Source: an uncultured Helicobacter sp.
GTDB lineage: Bacteria; Campylobacterota; Campylobacteria; Campylobacterales; Helicobacteraceae
DNA length: 64,000 nt
Direction of reading: 5' to 3'
NCBI GenBank assembly: GCA_944323645.1
Contig: CALUTE010000007.1
Coordinates: 1-64,000, forward strand
Both the position numbers and the translations under genes were made by a program. The notes under the pieces were generated by a model. It worked only from the letters and a program-made list of their open reading frames with translations. It was not told where the DNA came from and searched no databases. Shown piece by piece: positions 8,881-17,711 of the stretch (positions are counted from its first letter, which is position 1; each line of letters opens with the position of its first letter).

Positions 8881-9693
8881 TTGAAAACAAAAAAGCTTCG
8901 CTCTATCAAAACACCACAAACACAGACTAAAAACCTTTCTGCGCAAGCGCCATTATGCGATATGAATGCATTAGGACTTCGCGCAAATACACTTGATGAG
9001 CTGCTTGCTCTACCAAGGATTCTGCCGCAAGGCTTGCCTATACAACGCGCAAAAGCATTGCTAGAATCTTACGCTTCTATGTTGCTTGAATGGAGTATGA
9101 CACACAACCTCACAGGCGCAAAAGATTCCACTACCCTCCACGCAAATATTATAGATTCTGCTTTGCCTCTTGGGGTGATTAGGGATTTTGGTCTGTGCTT
9201 TGATGTGGGTAGTGGGTCTGGCTTTCCAGCGCTTGTGCTTGCGATTTTGCGTCCAAAATCGATTCTTATCCTAAGTGAGCCGCGCAAAAAGCGAGTGGCA
9301 TTTTTGTATTTTATAATCCAAAAGCTTGGGCTAACTAATGTAGCGATCTATAAAGAACGCGCACAAACTTATGGGCTAGATTCTGGTGCGACACTTGCAA
9401 ATATCCTAGCACCCAATAATTTTGCAAAGATAGACACACATAAAGCAGATCTTATCACTTCGCGCGCTGCTTTAAAAAGCGAGCAAATATTTAGGGCTAC
9501 CAGCCATATTCTTGCAAAAAAAGGATATTATCTTCTATACAAAGGGCTAGAATCTGGCTTGCAAGCCTACCAATACCTAACCCAAAAAGCAAGCTTACAA
9601 TGCTGTCATAGTACAAAGGAGGACAGCACAACAACACAATCTATACAGCTCTACCAGCAAAAAATGCGTGTCTATCTCTACTGTAAAGGATAA
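8881..9693 (+). CDS. rsmG: 16S rRNA (guanine-527-N7)-methyltransferase RsmG
   Basis: RsmG methylates G527 of 16S rRNA using S-adenosylmethionine. The SAM-binding motif (CFDVGSGSGFPALVLA) is followed by LSEPRKKRVAFL, characteristic of GidB/RsmG, and ITSRAA further on. The protein is 270 residues, longer than the usual 180-210 because of about 35 extra N-terminal residues and a longer segment around LDSGATLANILAPNNF. The start is TTG at 8881, six bases after AGGAAG. It heads a short run with two small genes, the order I recall from H. pylori gidB and its neighbours. Confidence 0.9.
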   Translation: MKTKKLRSIKTPQTQTKNLSAQAPLCDMNALGLRANTLDELLALPRILPQGLPIQRAKALLESYASMLLEWSMTHNLTGAKDSTTLHANIIDSALPLGVIRDFGLCFDVGSGSGFPALVLAILRPKSILILSEPRKKRVAFLYFIIQKLGLTNVAIYKERAQTYGLDSGATLANILAPNNFAKIDTHKADLITSRAALKSEQIFRATSHILAKKGYYLLYKGLESGLQAYQYLTQKASLQCCHSTKEDSTTTQSIQLYQQKMRVYLYCKG

Positions 9694-9696
9694 ATT

Positions 9697-9930
9697 ATGA
9701 TGCGAGTTCTTACTATTTTGATTGCATTATGCATTCTTACTTGGATTATCTTACGTGCATTGCGCCCACTTTTATACAAAAAAAGTAATCATCATATACC
9801 ACAAGAAAACCTATCCAAACATAATTACGAAATGGTTCCCTGTGCGTATTGTAAAACTTTTATACATAAGCAAGAAGCACTTGCTTATCAAGATAAGTAC
9901 TACTGCTCTAAATCCTGCCTACAAGACTAG
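9697..9930 (+). CDS. Small membrane-anchored zinc-ribbon-like protein (PP0621 family)
   Basis: This 77-residue protein has an N-terminal membrane helix (VLTILIALCILTWIILRAL). A short cytoplasmic domain follows, with CAYCKTF and CSKSCLQD, two cysteine pairs that could bind a metal. This layout matches the PP0621-family proteins often found near rsmG in epsilonproteobacteria. The function is unknown. The ATG follows AAAGGAT at the end of rsmG, three bases after its stop, so the two are probably translated from one message. Confidence 0.75.
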   Translation: MMRVLTILIALCILTWIILRALRPLLYKKSNHHIPQENLSKHNYEMVPCAYCKTFIHKQEALAYQDKYYCSKSCLQD

Positions 9931-9953
9931 GCAAGTTAGCATAAAGGACAATA

Positions 9954-10382
9954 ATGATTCTTATTGGTTTGCACCCCAAATTGTTTGCAACAACATTTTA
10001 TGCAATTAACACACTTGCTGATCTTGCGCACTGCAAAACACATCAAACAGCACAAGAAAAAGGAGAATCCATCGCATACTTTCAAGCAAGTATGGATAAA
10101 GACTTTGCGTTATGTTCCTATGCTAAAACACATCATATCTCCTTTGCTGTGTATGTGGATAATGTGGTGGAATTCCTTGCTTGTGCTGCATTTTTGCCAA
10201 AATACCTAATAATTGACAAAAATCCAAAAATCTATCAAGATCTTGTTGATACATATTTGCTGGATTCTAAAGTGCTTGCAATTATTGAGCAAGAAAGCCA
10301 AATCCCGTCCTTGGCAAGTGCTGGAATTGATGGTGTTGTCTTTAGACAATACTTAAACAATCCAGATATAGACCTGCCTTGA
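9954..10382 (+). CDS. Conserved hypothetical protein (Helicobacter)
   Basis: This is a 142-residue cytoplasmic-looking protein with no motif I can assign. It starts MILIGLHPKLFATTFYAIN after AAAGGA with good spacing. The centre (FAVYVDNVVEFLACAAFLPKYLIID) looks like alternating strand and helix, and the C-terminus (VLAIIEQESQIPSLASAGIDGVVF) resembles the end of a small alpha/beta fold. It lies 23 bases after the zinc-ribbon gene, so all three genes from rsmG onward probably form one operon. A matching hypothetical gene sits in the same order in H. pylori as far as I recall. Confidence 0.7.
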   Translation: MILIGLHPKLFATTFYAINTLADLAHCKTHQTAQEKGESIAYFQASMDKDFALCSYAKTHHISFAVYVDNVVEFLACAAFLPKYLIIDKNPKIYQDLVDTYLLDSKVLAIIEQESQIPSLASAGIDGVVFRQYLNNPDIDLP

Positions 10383-10420
10383 GTAGTTTTACACGTGTTG
10401 CTTGTTGATTAAAGTTTGGT

Positions 10421-10426
10421 TATAAT
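10421..10426 (+). promoter_or_regulatory. -10 element of the MarR/RND efflux operon
   Basis: TATAAT occurs within TATAATGCCT. Transcription would begin near 10433, leaving a leader of only about 12 bases before the GTG of the marR-like gene. MarR proteins usually repress their own operon, so an operator probably overlaps this region. I do not see a clear perfect palindrome. Confidence 0.6.
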
Positions 10427-10444
10427 GCCTAAAGAATAAAGATA

Positions 10445-10903
10445 GTGAGTAAAGCAGTGTGTAAAGATAAAGATATTCAACAAATGAGCGATCCACACCT
10501 TTTTGGATATACAGCACATTGTTTTGAACGCTTTATGGAAAACAAACTACGCCCTTATAATATTGGTATAGAGCAACTTGGAGTGCTCTATCTCTTACGA
10601 CACTACCATGCCAAAAACCTAAGCATTCGCGAAATCTCTTCTTTACTAGCAAAAAATATTACAACAACATCGCGCATTCTTTCTTCACTCGAAAAAAAGG
10701 GGTTGCTCAAACGCACAAAAGATGAAAAAGATAAGCGCGTTACCTATGTGAGCTTAACAGAACAAGGATATAAAAAAATCGATAAAATTGCATTTTTAAA
10801 AAACGAAATGGACAATATTTTTAATAGCACACTTACGCAAGATGAAAAAAACACACTGCGTAATGTGCTCGCAAAACTCATTAAGGCTGTTTCGTGCGAT
10901 TGA
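10445..10903 (+). CDS. MarR-family transcriptional regulator
   Basis: This is a 152-residue winged-helix regulator. The recognition region is LSIREISSLLAKNITTTSRILSSLEKKGLL, followed by the beta-wing RTKDEKDKRVTYVSLTEQG, both typical of MarR. It starts with GTG at 10445. An internal ATG at 10484 lacks a ribosome binding site. It overlaps the next gene by ten bases and heads a four-gene efflux operon, so it is probably the local repressor, released by a toxic ligand. The ligand cannot be read from sequence. Confidence 0.88.
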   Translation: MSKAVCKDKDIQQMSDPHLFGYTAHCFERFMENKLRPYNIGIEQLGVLYLLRHYHAKNLSIREISSLLAKNITTTSRILSSLEKKGLLKRTKDEKDKRVTYVSLTEQGYKKIDKIAFLKNEMDNIFNSTLTQDEKNTLRNVLAKLIKAVSCD

Positions 10904-11916
10904 TAGTACTTTTTGTATGTATATTCTATGTGCTAGAGGCGCGAGTTGCACCTGTTGAGACCACACAAGTGCGTTATGGGAATCTTAGCAAAATAGAATC
11001 TTTTATAGGAAGTGTGCGTTTCAAAGAAGTAAGCTCGATAGCCGCCCCCGCACAAGGTATAGTAAAGGGTGTGTTTTTTAATATTGGTGATAGCGTGAAA
11101 AAAAATCAAAAGCTCCTATCGTTAGATTCTAGCCTACTTGTCGAAGATATTAAAATCAAGCAAGCCAAAATCGCGGATGCACGCTATATTTTAGAACGCC
11201 AAAAAAATGAGCTTGAACGGTATAAAAATCTTTTACATTCTCAATCAATTTCTATTCAGCAATTTGAGAATCTAGAATACGAAATGAAGTCTCAAATAGC
11301 CAGAATCCAAGCTTTAGAGGGCGAACTTGCAATCTCTCAAGTGCAAATCCAGCAAAAAACAATTTATGCACCATTTGATGGCATCATTGTCGAACAGCGT
11401 ACGCATATCGGCGAATGGGTTGAAGTAGGTAATGCGATTTGCCAGATTCTCAATTCGCGCGATACTGAAGTGGTGATTGATGTTTCAAGCTCGGTGGTAC
11501 GCGCACTAACCCTAAAACAAAAAGTTCCAGTCATCATTGGCAACAAAAGCTATCAAGGGGTGATTTCGGCACTTATCCCAAAAGCTGATGCTATATCACG
11601 CACTTTTCCTGTACATATCTCTGTGCGCAATGATGGTAGTTTTCTTGATGGTATGGTTGCACAAGCTATGCTTGATGTTTCTGCCAATCAAAAAGGTTTC
11701 ATTATCCCGCGTGATAGCATTGTCTATAAACAAAACAAGCCCTTTGTGTTTGTTGTGCGCGACAAAAAAGCAGTACGCATTCCTATCACACTGATTGCTA
11801 TCCAAGATTCTTACTCGCTCATACAAGGTGCTCTAAAAAGTGGAGAGGCAGTTGTTTCGCGTGGACAAGACAGTCTTACTGATAACATAGAAGTACACAT
11901 CATTAATGCCAAATGA
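10894..11916 (+). CDS. RND efflux periplasmic adaptor (membrane fusion protein)
   Basis: This 340-residue adaptor bridges an inner membrane RND pump and an outer membrane channel. A short N-terminal hydrophobic signal (LIVLFVCIFYVLEA) precedes a split lipoyl domain, first half APAQGIVKGVFFNIGDSV and second half APFDGIIVEQRTHIGEWV. Between the halves is an alpha-helical hairpin of about 75 residues, followed by beta-barrel and membrane-proximal domains. Translation starts at a GTG inside the end of the marR gene, and the stop overlaps the next start as ATGA. The coupling implies fixed stoichiometry with the pump. No lipobox cysteine is present, so it is anchored or soluble rather than a lipoprotein. 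Confidence 0.9.
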   Translation: MRLIVLFVCIFYVLEARVAPVETTQVRYGNLSKIESFIGSVRFKEVSSIAAPAQGIVKGVFFNIGDSVKKNQKLLSLDSSLLVEDIKIKQAKIADARYILERQKNELERYKNLLHSQSISIQQFENLEYEMKSQIARIQALEGELAISQVQIQQKTIYAPFDGIIVEQRTHIGEWVEVGNAICQILNSRDTEVVIDVSSSVVRALTLKQKVPVIIGNKSYQGVISALIPKADAISRTFPVHISVRNDGSFLDGMVAQAMLDVSANQKGFIIPRDSIVYKQNKPFVFVVRDKKAVRIPITLIAIQDSYSLIQGALKSGEAVVSRGQDSLTDNIEVHIINAK

Positions 11917-14900
11917 ATATCATTGCTTTCTGTCTTACAAGACCTGTCTTTGCAATTGTTATAGCACTTTTTATTCTGCTTTTTGGCACAATTTCTTTGG
12001 TACAAGTCCCCTATCAGCTCTTACCACAAATCACACATCCAACAATCAGCGTTTATACCGAATGGGTAGGTGCATCGCCTTATGAGGTAGAAAAGGAGAT
12101 TGTCCAAGTACAAGAAAAATACTTAAAAAATCTCAAAAACCTTCAAAGCCTTACCTCTACTTCACGTGATGGTATGGGGATTGTCAATCTCGAGTTTAGC
12201 TTAGAAACGGATCTAGAAAGTGCCTTTATCGAAGTGAGCTCTAAGCTTGAAGAAATCGGTGGTTATCCAGAGAATGTCCAAAAACCTATCATCAAAACTA
12301 CTGGCGAAACAATTCCAGTCGCAGTTTATTTATTTGTAAAAACACTAGATTCTACAAATAAAGTACTAGATAGCCACGACATTGATACATATAAAGATAT
12401 GATTAATAATGAAATTTTGCAGTATTATGAGCGTATAGAAGGCGTGGGTGAAGTCTTTGTTTCTGGTGGTACTTCAAAGCAAGTTCAAATTACGCTAAAT
12501 ACAGCCAAACTCGCTTTTAACAATATCACTATCCAAGAAATTATCAATGCTATCAATACTAAAAACCGTAATATTTCAGCAGGCAATATTGACTTTGATC
12601 AGCGCAACTATAGAATCCAAACTATCGGTACATATCGTTCTATCAACGAAGTGTTAAATACCATTATTAAAGTGCAAAATGGCAAGCTCACACGCCTAAA
12701 AGATGTCGCAAGCATTCAAATTGGCTATGCTAAAAAGACAAGCTACAATCTCCACAACAATGATGAGGTTATTTCGATTCAAATCCGTCCAACAGCTGAT
12801 GCTAATATTCTCAAGCTTACAGACACGATTGAGCAATTAACCAATGATCTTAATGCCCAAGTGCTAGCAAAACAAGGGCTAAAGATTGATTGGGGGCGCG
12901 ACCAGAGAGGTTTTATCTTGAGTGCTATCTCTCAAGTTCAAGAGAGTGTATTTGTAGGTATGGTGCTAGCTATTGGAATCCTTTTGCTTTTTTTGCGCAA
13001 TCTCACTTCCCTCTTTGTTATGGCGCTTGTAATTCCACTTAGTATTATTGGAACATTTATAGTGCTACATACACTTGGTAGAACACTCAATATCATCTCG
13101 CTAGCTGGTATTTCATTTGCTATTTCTATGGTGATAGATTCTGCTATTATAGTGCTAGAATCTATCATTCGACACACTAAGCGAGCACAAGAAAACCAAG
13201 ATTCTCTTGTAGAATCCAGTCTTATAGGGATAAAAGAGGTGCTTGGCGCATTGTTTGCATCAAGCATTACCACAATTGCAATTTTTATTCCTATCATCTA
13301 TCTCAAAGATGAGACTGGACAGCTTTTTGCAGATATTGGGATTGCCGCTAGTAGCGCAATTATCATAGCTTTTATTGTATGTATATTTGTTATTCCCGCG
13401 CTTTTGCTTTATGCTATGCCAAAGCAGACAGCCCCATCTCGTATTAGCCAAAATATTGCTGCTTTTGGTGAAAGAATTGCAAATCTCATTATGAGTGGTG
13501 TCTATAAGTGTACAAAAACCATAAAAAGCAGAATCCTAACCATTGTAGGGTTTTTAGGGTTTTGCCTCGTGTTCAATCTTATTACATTTCCCAAAACAGA
13601 TTATATGCCAAAAGGTGAGCAAAACTTCATTATCTCTTATATATCTGCGCCATCAGGACTTTCTTTTGATGAAAAACGCTATATCACTCAATTGCTCAAT
13701 GAAAAAATTACACCCTTTTTGCGCATAAATGGCTATGAACAAAAAAATCTGCAAGAGCCGCCCGCGATAGAAGATTTTTTTATAAGTGTTGGTAATTCAA
13801 TTTATTTTTATCTTGTAGCAAGCGATAGTACACAAACCCCAAAGCTTATGGATTTTGCTCGCGAACTTATTACACAAACCCCAAGCATTAACGGTGTAGT
13901 CCTACGTCAAGAGATTTTTAGCGGGGCTGGAAGCTCAAGTATTGATGTTAATATCAGCGGGGACGACTTGGGACGTATTTTTGATGCCACACAAGATGTG
14001 TGGGAAGCCATCAATGAACGATTTAAACAAATGAATGTACGTGCTGTACCATCTTTGCATTCTAATAATCGCGAGATCAACCTCTATCCAAATGATTACG
14101 CCTTGCTAGCAAATCAACTTGATGTAGCAAGCTTTGGCAATATTATTGATGTGATTGCTGGCGGCAAAACATTAGGAGCAATTAAGCTTGATGAAGGCTA
14201 TGTGGATTTGGTGCTCAAATCAGAAAATATCAATCGGTCTCCAGAAGATATTTTGTATGCTCAAATCTATGCTCCAAGCGGAAAGGTTGTAATGCTTGGG
14301 TCATTGAGTGAAGTTCAAAACGATCTTGGGGTAGCAACCATTAGGCATTTCGAACAAAAACGCAATATCTTACTCATCTTAAATCCAAGCGGCAATACGC
14401 CTTTAGAAGAGATCATTACCACGCTTAAAAATGAAGTTTTACCACCTATTAATGCACAATATAATGATCTACAAATCACACTCAATGGCAATGCCGATAA
14501 ACTAAGCGAGTTAAAAGATGAGCTCATAGGAGGTTTTGTACTTGCACTGGCAATCACATACCTCATTCTATGCGCGCTTTATGGTAGCTTTTTTTATCCA
14601 ATTTTTATTATCACTACTATACCATTTGCGATCAGTGGAGCGCTTATAGGGCTATTTTTGGTTAATACATTTATAGCACCACAGAATCTCGATGTAATCA
14701 CAATGCTAGGTTTTATCATTTTAGTAGGAAGCGTGGTAAATAATGCGATTCTTATCATTTACCAAGCTAGAATAAACTATACCTCCCACCAAATGAGCTG
14801 GAAAGAAAGCGTACTAGATTCTACAAAAACAAGACTATCGCCTATTTATATGAGTATGCTTACAAGTGTTCTTGCACTTTTGCCACTTGTAATTTCAGCA

Positions 14901-15194
14901 GGGGAAGGTAGCGAGATCTATCGCGGACTTGGTGCTGTGCTTATTGGAGGGATTGCTTTTTCTACGATTATTAGTGTGTTTATTGTCCCAGCCCTTCTCT
15001 TAAGCCTGCCTCCAGAAAACAAAATTCAAATGCTAAAAGCAACATTCAATACTCTAAAATACACGAGTATCAAACATTTGATATATAAAACAAGCTATTA
15101 TATAAAAGTTAAAATATTGAACATAAAAACATATACAAAAACATTAAAATTGCCAAAAAGCATAGTAAAATCTTATAAGCATAAAAAGAAGTAG
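11913..15194 (+). CDS. RND efflux pump permease (HAE1/AcrB-like, atypical proton relay)
   Basis: This is a 1093-residue inner membrane pump with the standard plan: one membrane helix, a periplasmic loop, helices 2-6, a repeat of the whole arrangement, and a long basic C-terminal tail (ending KSYKHKKK). VPYQLLPQITHPTISVYTEW is the classic N-terminal signature. The proton-relay positions differ from AcrB. Helix 4 reads VIDSAIIVLES, so only Asp409 is present where AcrB has an Asp pair, and helix 10 reads VVNNAIL, with Asn943 where AcrB has the essential lysine. The substrate is unknown. It is cotranscribed with its adaptor and a TolC-type channel. Confidence 0.92.
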   Translation: MNIIAFCLTRPVFAIVIALFILLFGTISLVQVPYQLLPQITHPTISVYTEWVGASPYEVEKEIVQVQEKYLKNLKNLQSLTSTSRDGMGIVNLEFSLETDLESAFIEVSSKLEEIGGYPENVQKPIIKTTGETIPVAVYLFVKTLDSTNKVLDSHDIDTYKDMINNEILQYYERIEGVGEVFVSGGTSKQVQITLNTAKLAFNNITIQEIINAINTKNRNISAGNIDFDQRNYRIQTIGTYRSINEVLNTIIKVQNGKLTRLKDVASIQIGYAKKTSYNLHNNDEVISIQIRPTADANILKLTDTIEQLTNDLNAQVLAKQGLKIDWGRDQRGFILSAISQVQESVFVGMVLAIGILLLFLRNLTSLFVMALVIPLSIIGTFIVLHTLGRTLNIISLAGISFAISMVIDSAIIVLESIIRHTKRAQENQDSLVESSLIGIKEVLGALFASSITTIAIFIPIIYLKDETGQLFADIGIAASSAIIIAFIVCIFVIPALLLYAMPKQTAPSRISQNIAAFGERIANLIMSGVYKCTKTIKSRILTIVGFLGFCLVFNLITFPKTDYMPKGEQNFIISYISAPSGLSFDEKRYITQLLNEKITPFLRINGYEQKNLQEPPAIEDFFISVGNSIYFYLVASDSTQTPKLMDFARELITQTPSINGVVLRQEIFSGAGSSSIDVNISGDDLGRIFDATQDVWEAINERFKQMNVRAVPSLHSNNREINLYPNDYALLANQLDVASFGNIIDVIAGGKTLGAIKLDEGYVDLVLKSENINRSPEDILYAQIYAPSGKVVMLGSLSEVQNDLGVATIRHFEQKRNILLILNPSGNTPLEEIITTLKNEVLPPINAQYNDLQITLNGNADKLSELKDELIGGFVLALAITYLILCALYGSFFYPIFIITTIPFAISGALIGLFLVNTFIAPQNLDVITMLGFIILVGSVVNNAILIIYQARINYTSHQMSWKESVLDSTKTRLSPIYMSMLTSVLALLPLVISAGEGSEIYRGLGAVLIGGIAFSTIISVFIVPALLLSLPPENKIQMLKATFNTLKYTSIKHLIYKTSYYIKVKILNIKTYTKTLKLPKSIVKSYKHKKK

Positions 15195-15203
15195 GATAAA
15201 ACT

Positions 15204-16469
15204 ATGCAAATACTACGGCGCCTTTACCGCTTGTTGGTTGCTGTGTTGGTTGGCATTAGTATGCCTCTCTTTGCTGATATAATACCTCTTTCTATGAAAG
15301 ATGCTATCGATAAAGCTTTACAATATTCAGCAAGCCTCAAATCCCAGCAGAGCTATGTTTCCGCAGCAACTTTTAACAAATACGCAAGTTATGCAAATTT
15401 CCTACCCGTTATGACAAGTGCATATTCATATAGTTTTAATGCTCCAAGCCTCTCACAAGAGTATTCACTCAATAGTATCAATGTGAGCGCGAGTATGAAT
15501 TTGTTTCGTGGATTCATCGATTATTTGACTACAGCAGAATCTTCGGAGAATCTAGCACGACAAAAATTTACACTCCATAGTATCCGAGCAAATATCATTT
15601 TAAACACAAAGCTTGCATATATACGAATCCTACAAAACAAAGCCTTGCTCCGTACAGCAGAAGAATCATCACGACTTTTCGCAGATCAATTCAAAAAAGC
15701 AAACTCGTTTTATCAACAAGGTTTGCGCGCCAAAAATGAAGTACTCACTATGCAACTTCAACTCTCAAACGCAAATATCTCACTGGAAAATGCAAAAATG
15801 AATCTCGTATATGCCCTAAATGAGCTTGGTAACTTGATTGGCGAAAAGGTTGAAATAGGACAAATAGAGGAAATCAAAGAAGTGAAGCTTATAGAATACG
15901 ATAAGCAAGATCTTATAGCGCAGATTCTAACAAATAATCCTGATTATCTTTTTGTCAAATCCCAACTAGAATCTGCACGCATAGCTTTTAAAACCACCAA
16001 GGGGCAGTTTCTCCCTCAACTTGATTTAGTAGGACAGAAGTTTTGGTATATTGATGGTGCTGGTGCAGCAAATAGCTACTATGGTTTGCAATCCCAAGTA
16101 CGCTTTAATGTAACACTTAATCTTTTTAATGGGCTACGAGATGGCTTCACTTATCAAACAAAGCGTTATGATGTTTTGGCGCTAACGCATCATCTCAAAC
16201 AATATGAACGTAATGTTGAATTACAAATCGATGGACTTTTACGTGATTATGCCAATGCAAAATCACAACTAATCATATCGCAAAATTCTCTCAAAGAAGC
16301 CAAAGAAAACTATATCATCATCAATAATCGCTATTTACAGAATCTCTCCACATACACTGAACTTATTAATGCCCAGCTACTCCTTACTACAATGCAAACT
16401 AACATTGATCAGGCACGCTACAACATCATAAGCATTCAATCCAATATTCAAAGACTGACAAATCCATAG
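15204..16469 (+). CDS. TolC-family outer membrane efflux channel
   Basis: This 421-residue protein has a signal peptide (LLVAVLVGISMPLFA, cleavage before DIIPLS). It has the two-fold repeat of long helices and short beta segments expected of TolC/OprM proteins: MKDAIDKALQYSASLKSQQSYVSAATF, then FRGFIDYLTTAESSENLARQ, with equivalents in the second half (NLFNGLRDGF). It completes the tripartite pump encoded by the two preceding genes, nine bases downstream, with ribosome binding site AGGAT. No terminator hairpin with a T-run is evident after the stop. Confidence 0.9.
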   Translation: MQILRRLYRLLVAVLVGISMPLFADIIPLSMKDAIDKALQYSASLKSQQSYVSAATFNKYASYANFLPVMTSAYSYSFNAPSLSQEYSLNSINVSASMNLFRGFIDYLTTAESSENLARQKFTLHSIRANIILNTKLAYIRILQNKALLRTAEESSRLFADQFKKANSFYQQGLRAKNEVLTMQLQLSNANISLENAKMNLVYALNELGNLIGEKVEIGQIEEIKEVKLIEYDKQDLIAQILTNNPDYLFVKSQLESARIAFKTTKGQFLPQLDLVGQKFWYIDGAGAANSYYGLQSQVRFNVTLNLFNGLRDGFTYQTKRYDVLALTHHLKQYERNVELQIDGLLRDYANAKSQLIISQNSLKEAKENYIIINNRYLQNLSTYTELINAQLLLTTMQTNIDQARYNIISIQSNIQRLTNP

Positions 16470-16539
16470 AATCTTTCACTATTAACTGAAATATCTCTAG
16501 AGAATCTAATTTGATATTAACAAGATTTTAAGCATCTAT

Positions 16540-17706
16540 AAGAGAGTTAGCTAACCCTTCTTTAGGCTTCTTTTTAGTATTGCTTAACATAGCTTTATTC
16601 TTTTTCCTTGATGTGCTTTTGTGGCACTAAGGTTATAATCAATTAAAACACTATTGCTTTGTGGGCTACATTCTTTGGTAATTTTCATCATACCACGCCC
16701 CACAATATGATTTGGCAGAAAACCAAAAGAGATTGTGTGCAAACAATGTTATGAATGCCTTGCTCAATAAGTTCAATCATTTCGGCAGTCAAAAGTCAGC
16801 TTTTGCCCCATATTTACAGGCTGATTAACATAGCCTTATGCAAGTGTTTTGGTATGTGCAAAAAAGAAGATTGGTAAAAGACTTCTTGTTTTTTTAGTCG
16901 ATATTAAATTGGTTTGTTTTTTAACATATAGATATAAACAAAGCTTGTAAATAAGGTGTGTGCTAGATTTGCCCCATATATCTTGCCTTCCGCAAGCATA
17001 TTATTACCAAGATTGCTAATTTCATCGATTTTAGCCGTGTATAAAAAGTCCTCTAGATTCTGAAATAAGCACCCCCACCTATGACAGCCGCTTCCCCTTA
17101 TGGTGATATAATCACCATATATCTTATAAATATATAGAAGTTGGGCTTGAATAATCTTGGCTGGATTCCCTTGTTTGAGTCATAAAATATGTCATTTGAT
17201 AAAAAGATCTAGGTTTTTTGTTGTTTTAAAAAGCGGCTCAAGATACTTATTGGTTGGGGCGATACCTCTAGATCCTGTAAGTTTATCAATACGACTTTAG
17301 TAGTTTGGAAACTTTTACATTTTCACCACTAAGCTCAACCACCGCAATCTGTATTAGGCTCTAAAATTTAATTGCTTCTGCTGTAGCAAAGACTTCTTAT
17401 ACAATCTATGCCCACTGTCTTGTAAAATCTAAAACCCACCAAGTCAGAAGGTGAAAAACTCTAATTTGACGATCACCAATGATGTCTTTAAGCCCCTTCT
17501 GCAATCCCCGTAGCTTTTTGGGCACACTTTAGCATAATGACACTCATAGTATCTATACAAAATCTTACCACTATCAAGCAAAACGATTTTTGTGGTTGTA
17601 CCTCTCCAACTATCCCAAGTATTAGCATTTTGTTCTCTATATTTAAAAAGTCTTCTAGGCTTAATCTCCACTCCAAACTACACGCAGAATCTGCTAATTG
17701 ATACAT
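16540..17706 (-). pseudogene. Decayed acyl-CoA dehydratase activase (BadF/HgdC-like) gene
   Basis: Read on the minus strand in several frames, this region retains recognisable pieces of a large CoA-activase protein in the right order. Near 17640-17500 are TTTKIVLLDSGKILYRYYE and HYAKV, the actin-like ATPase start. Next come FATAEAIKF with EPNTDCVVELSGEN, then GSRGIAPTNKYLEP. About 16790-16690 are MIELIEQGIHNIVCTQ and NHIVGRGMMKITKECSP, followed by RIKAMLSNTKKK. Intact relatives are over 1000 residues. Here about 1.1 kb remains, with many frameshifts, stops and large internal deletions. The gene is dead and is being lost. Confidence 0.75.
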
Positions 17707-17711
17707 TATGA

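Noticed and set aside
17444-17706. Two short overlapping minus-strand frames taken as separate genes
   Set aside because: They are neighbouring frame pieces of one CoA-activase remnant, with the ATPase motif split between frames.
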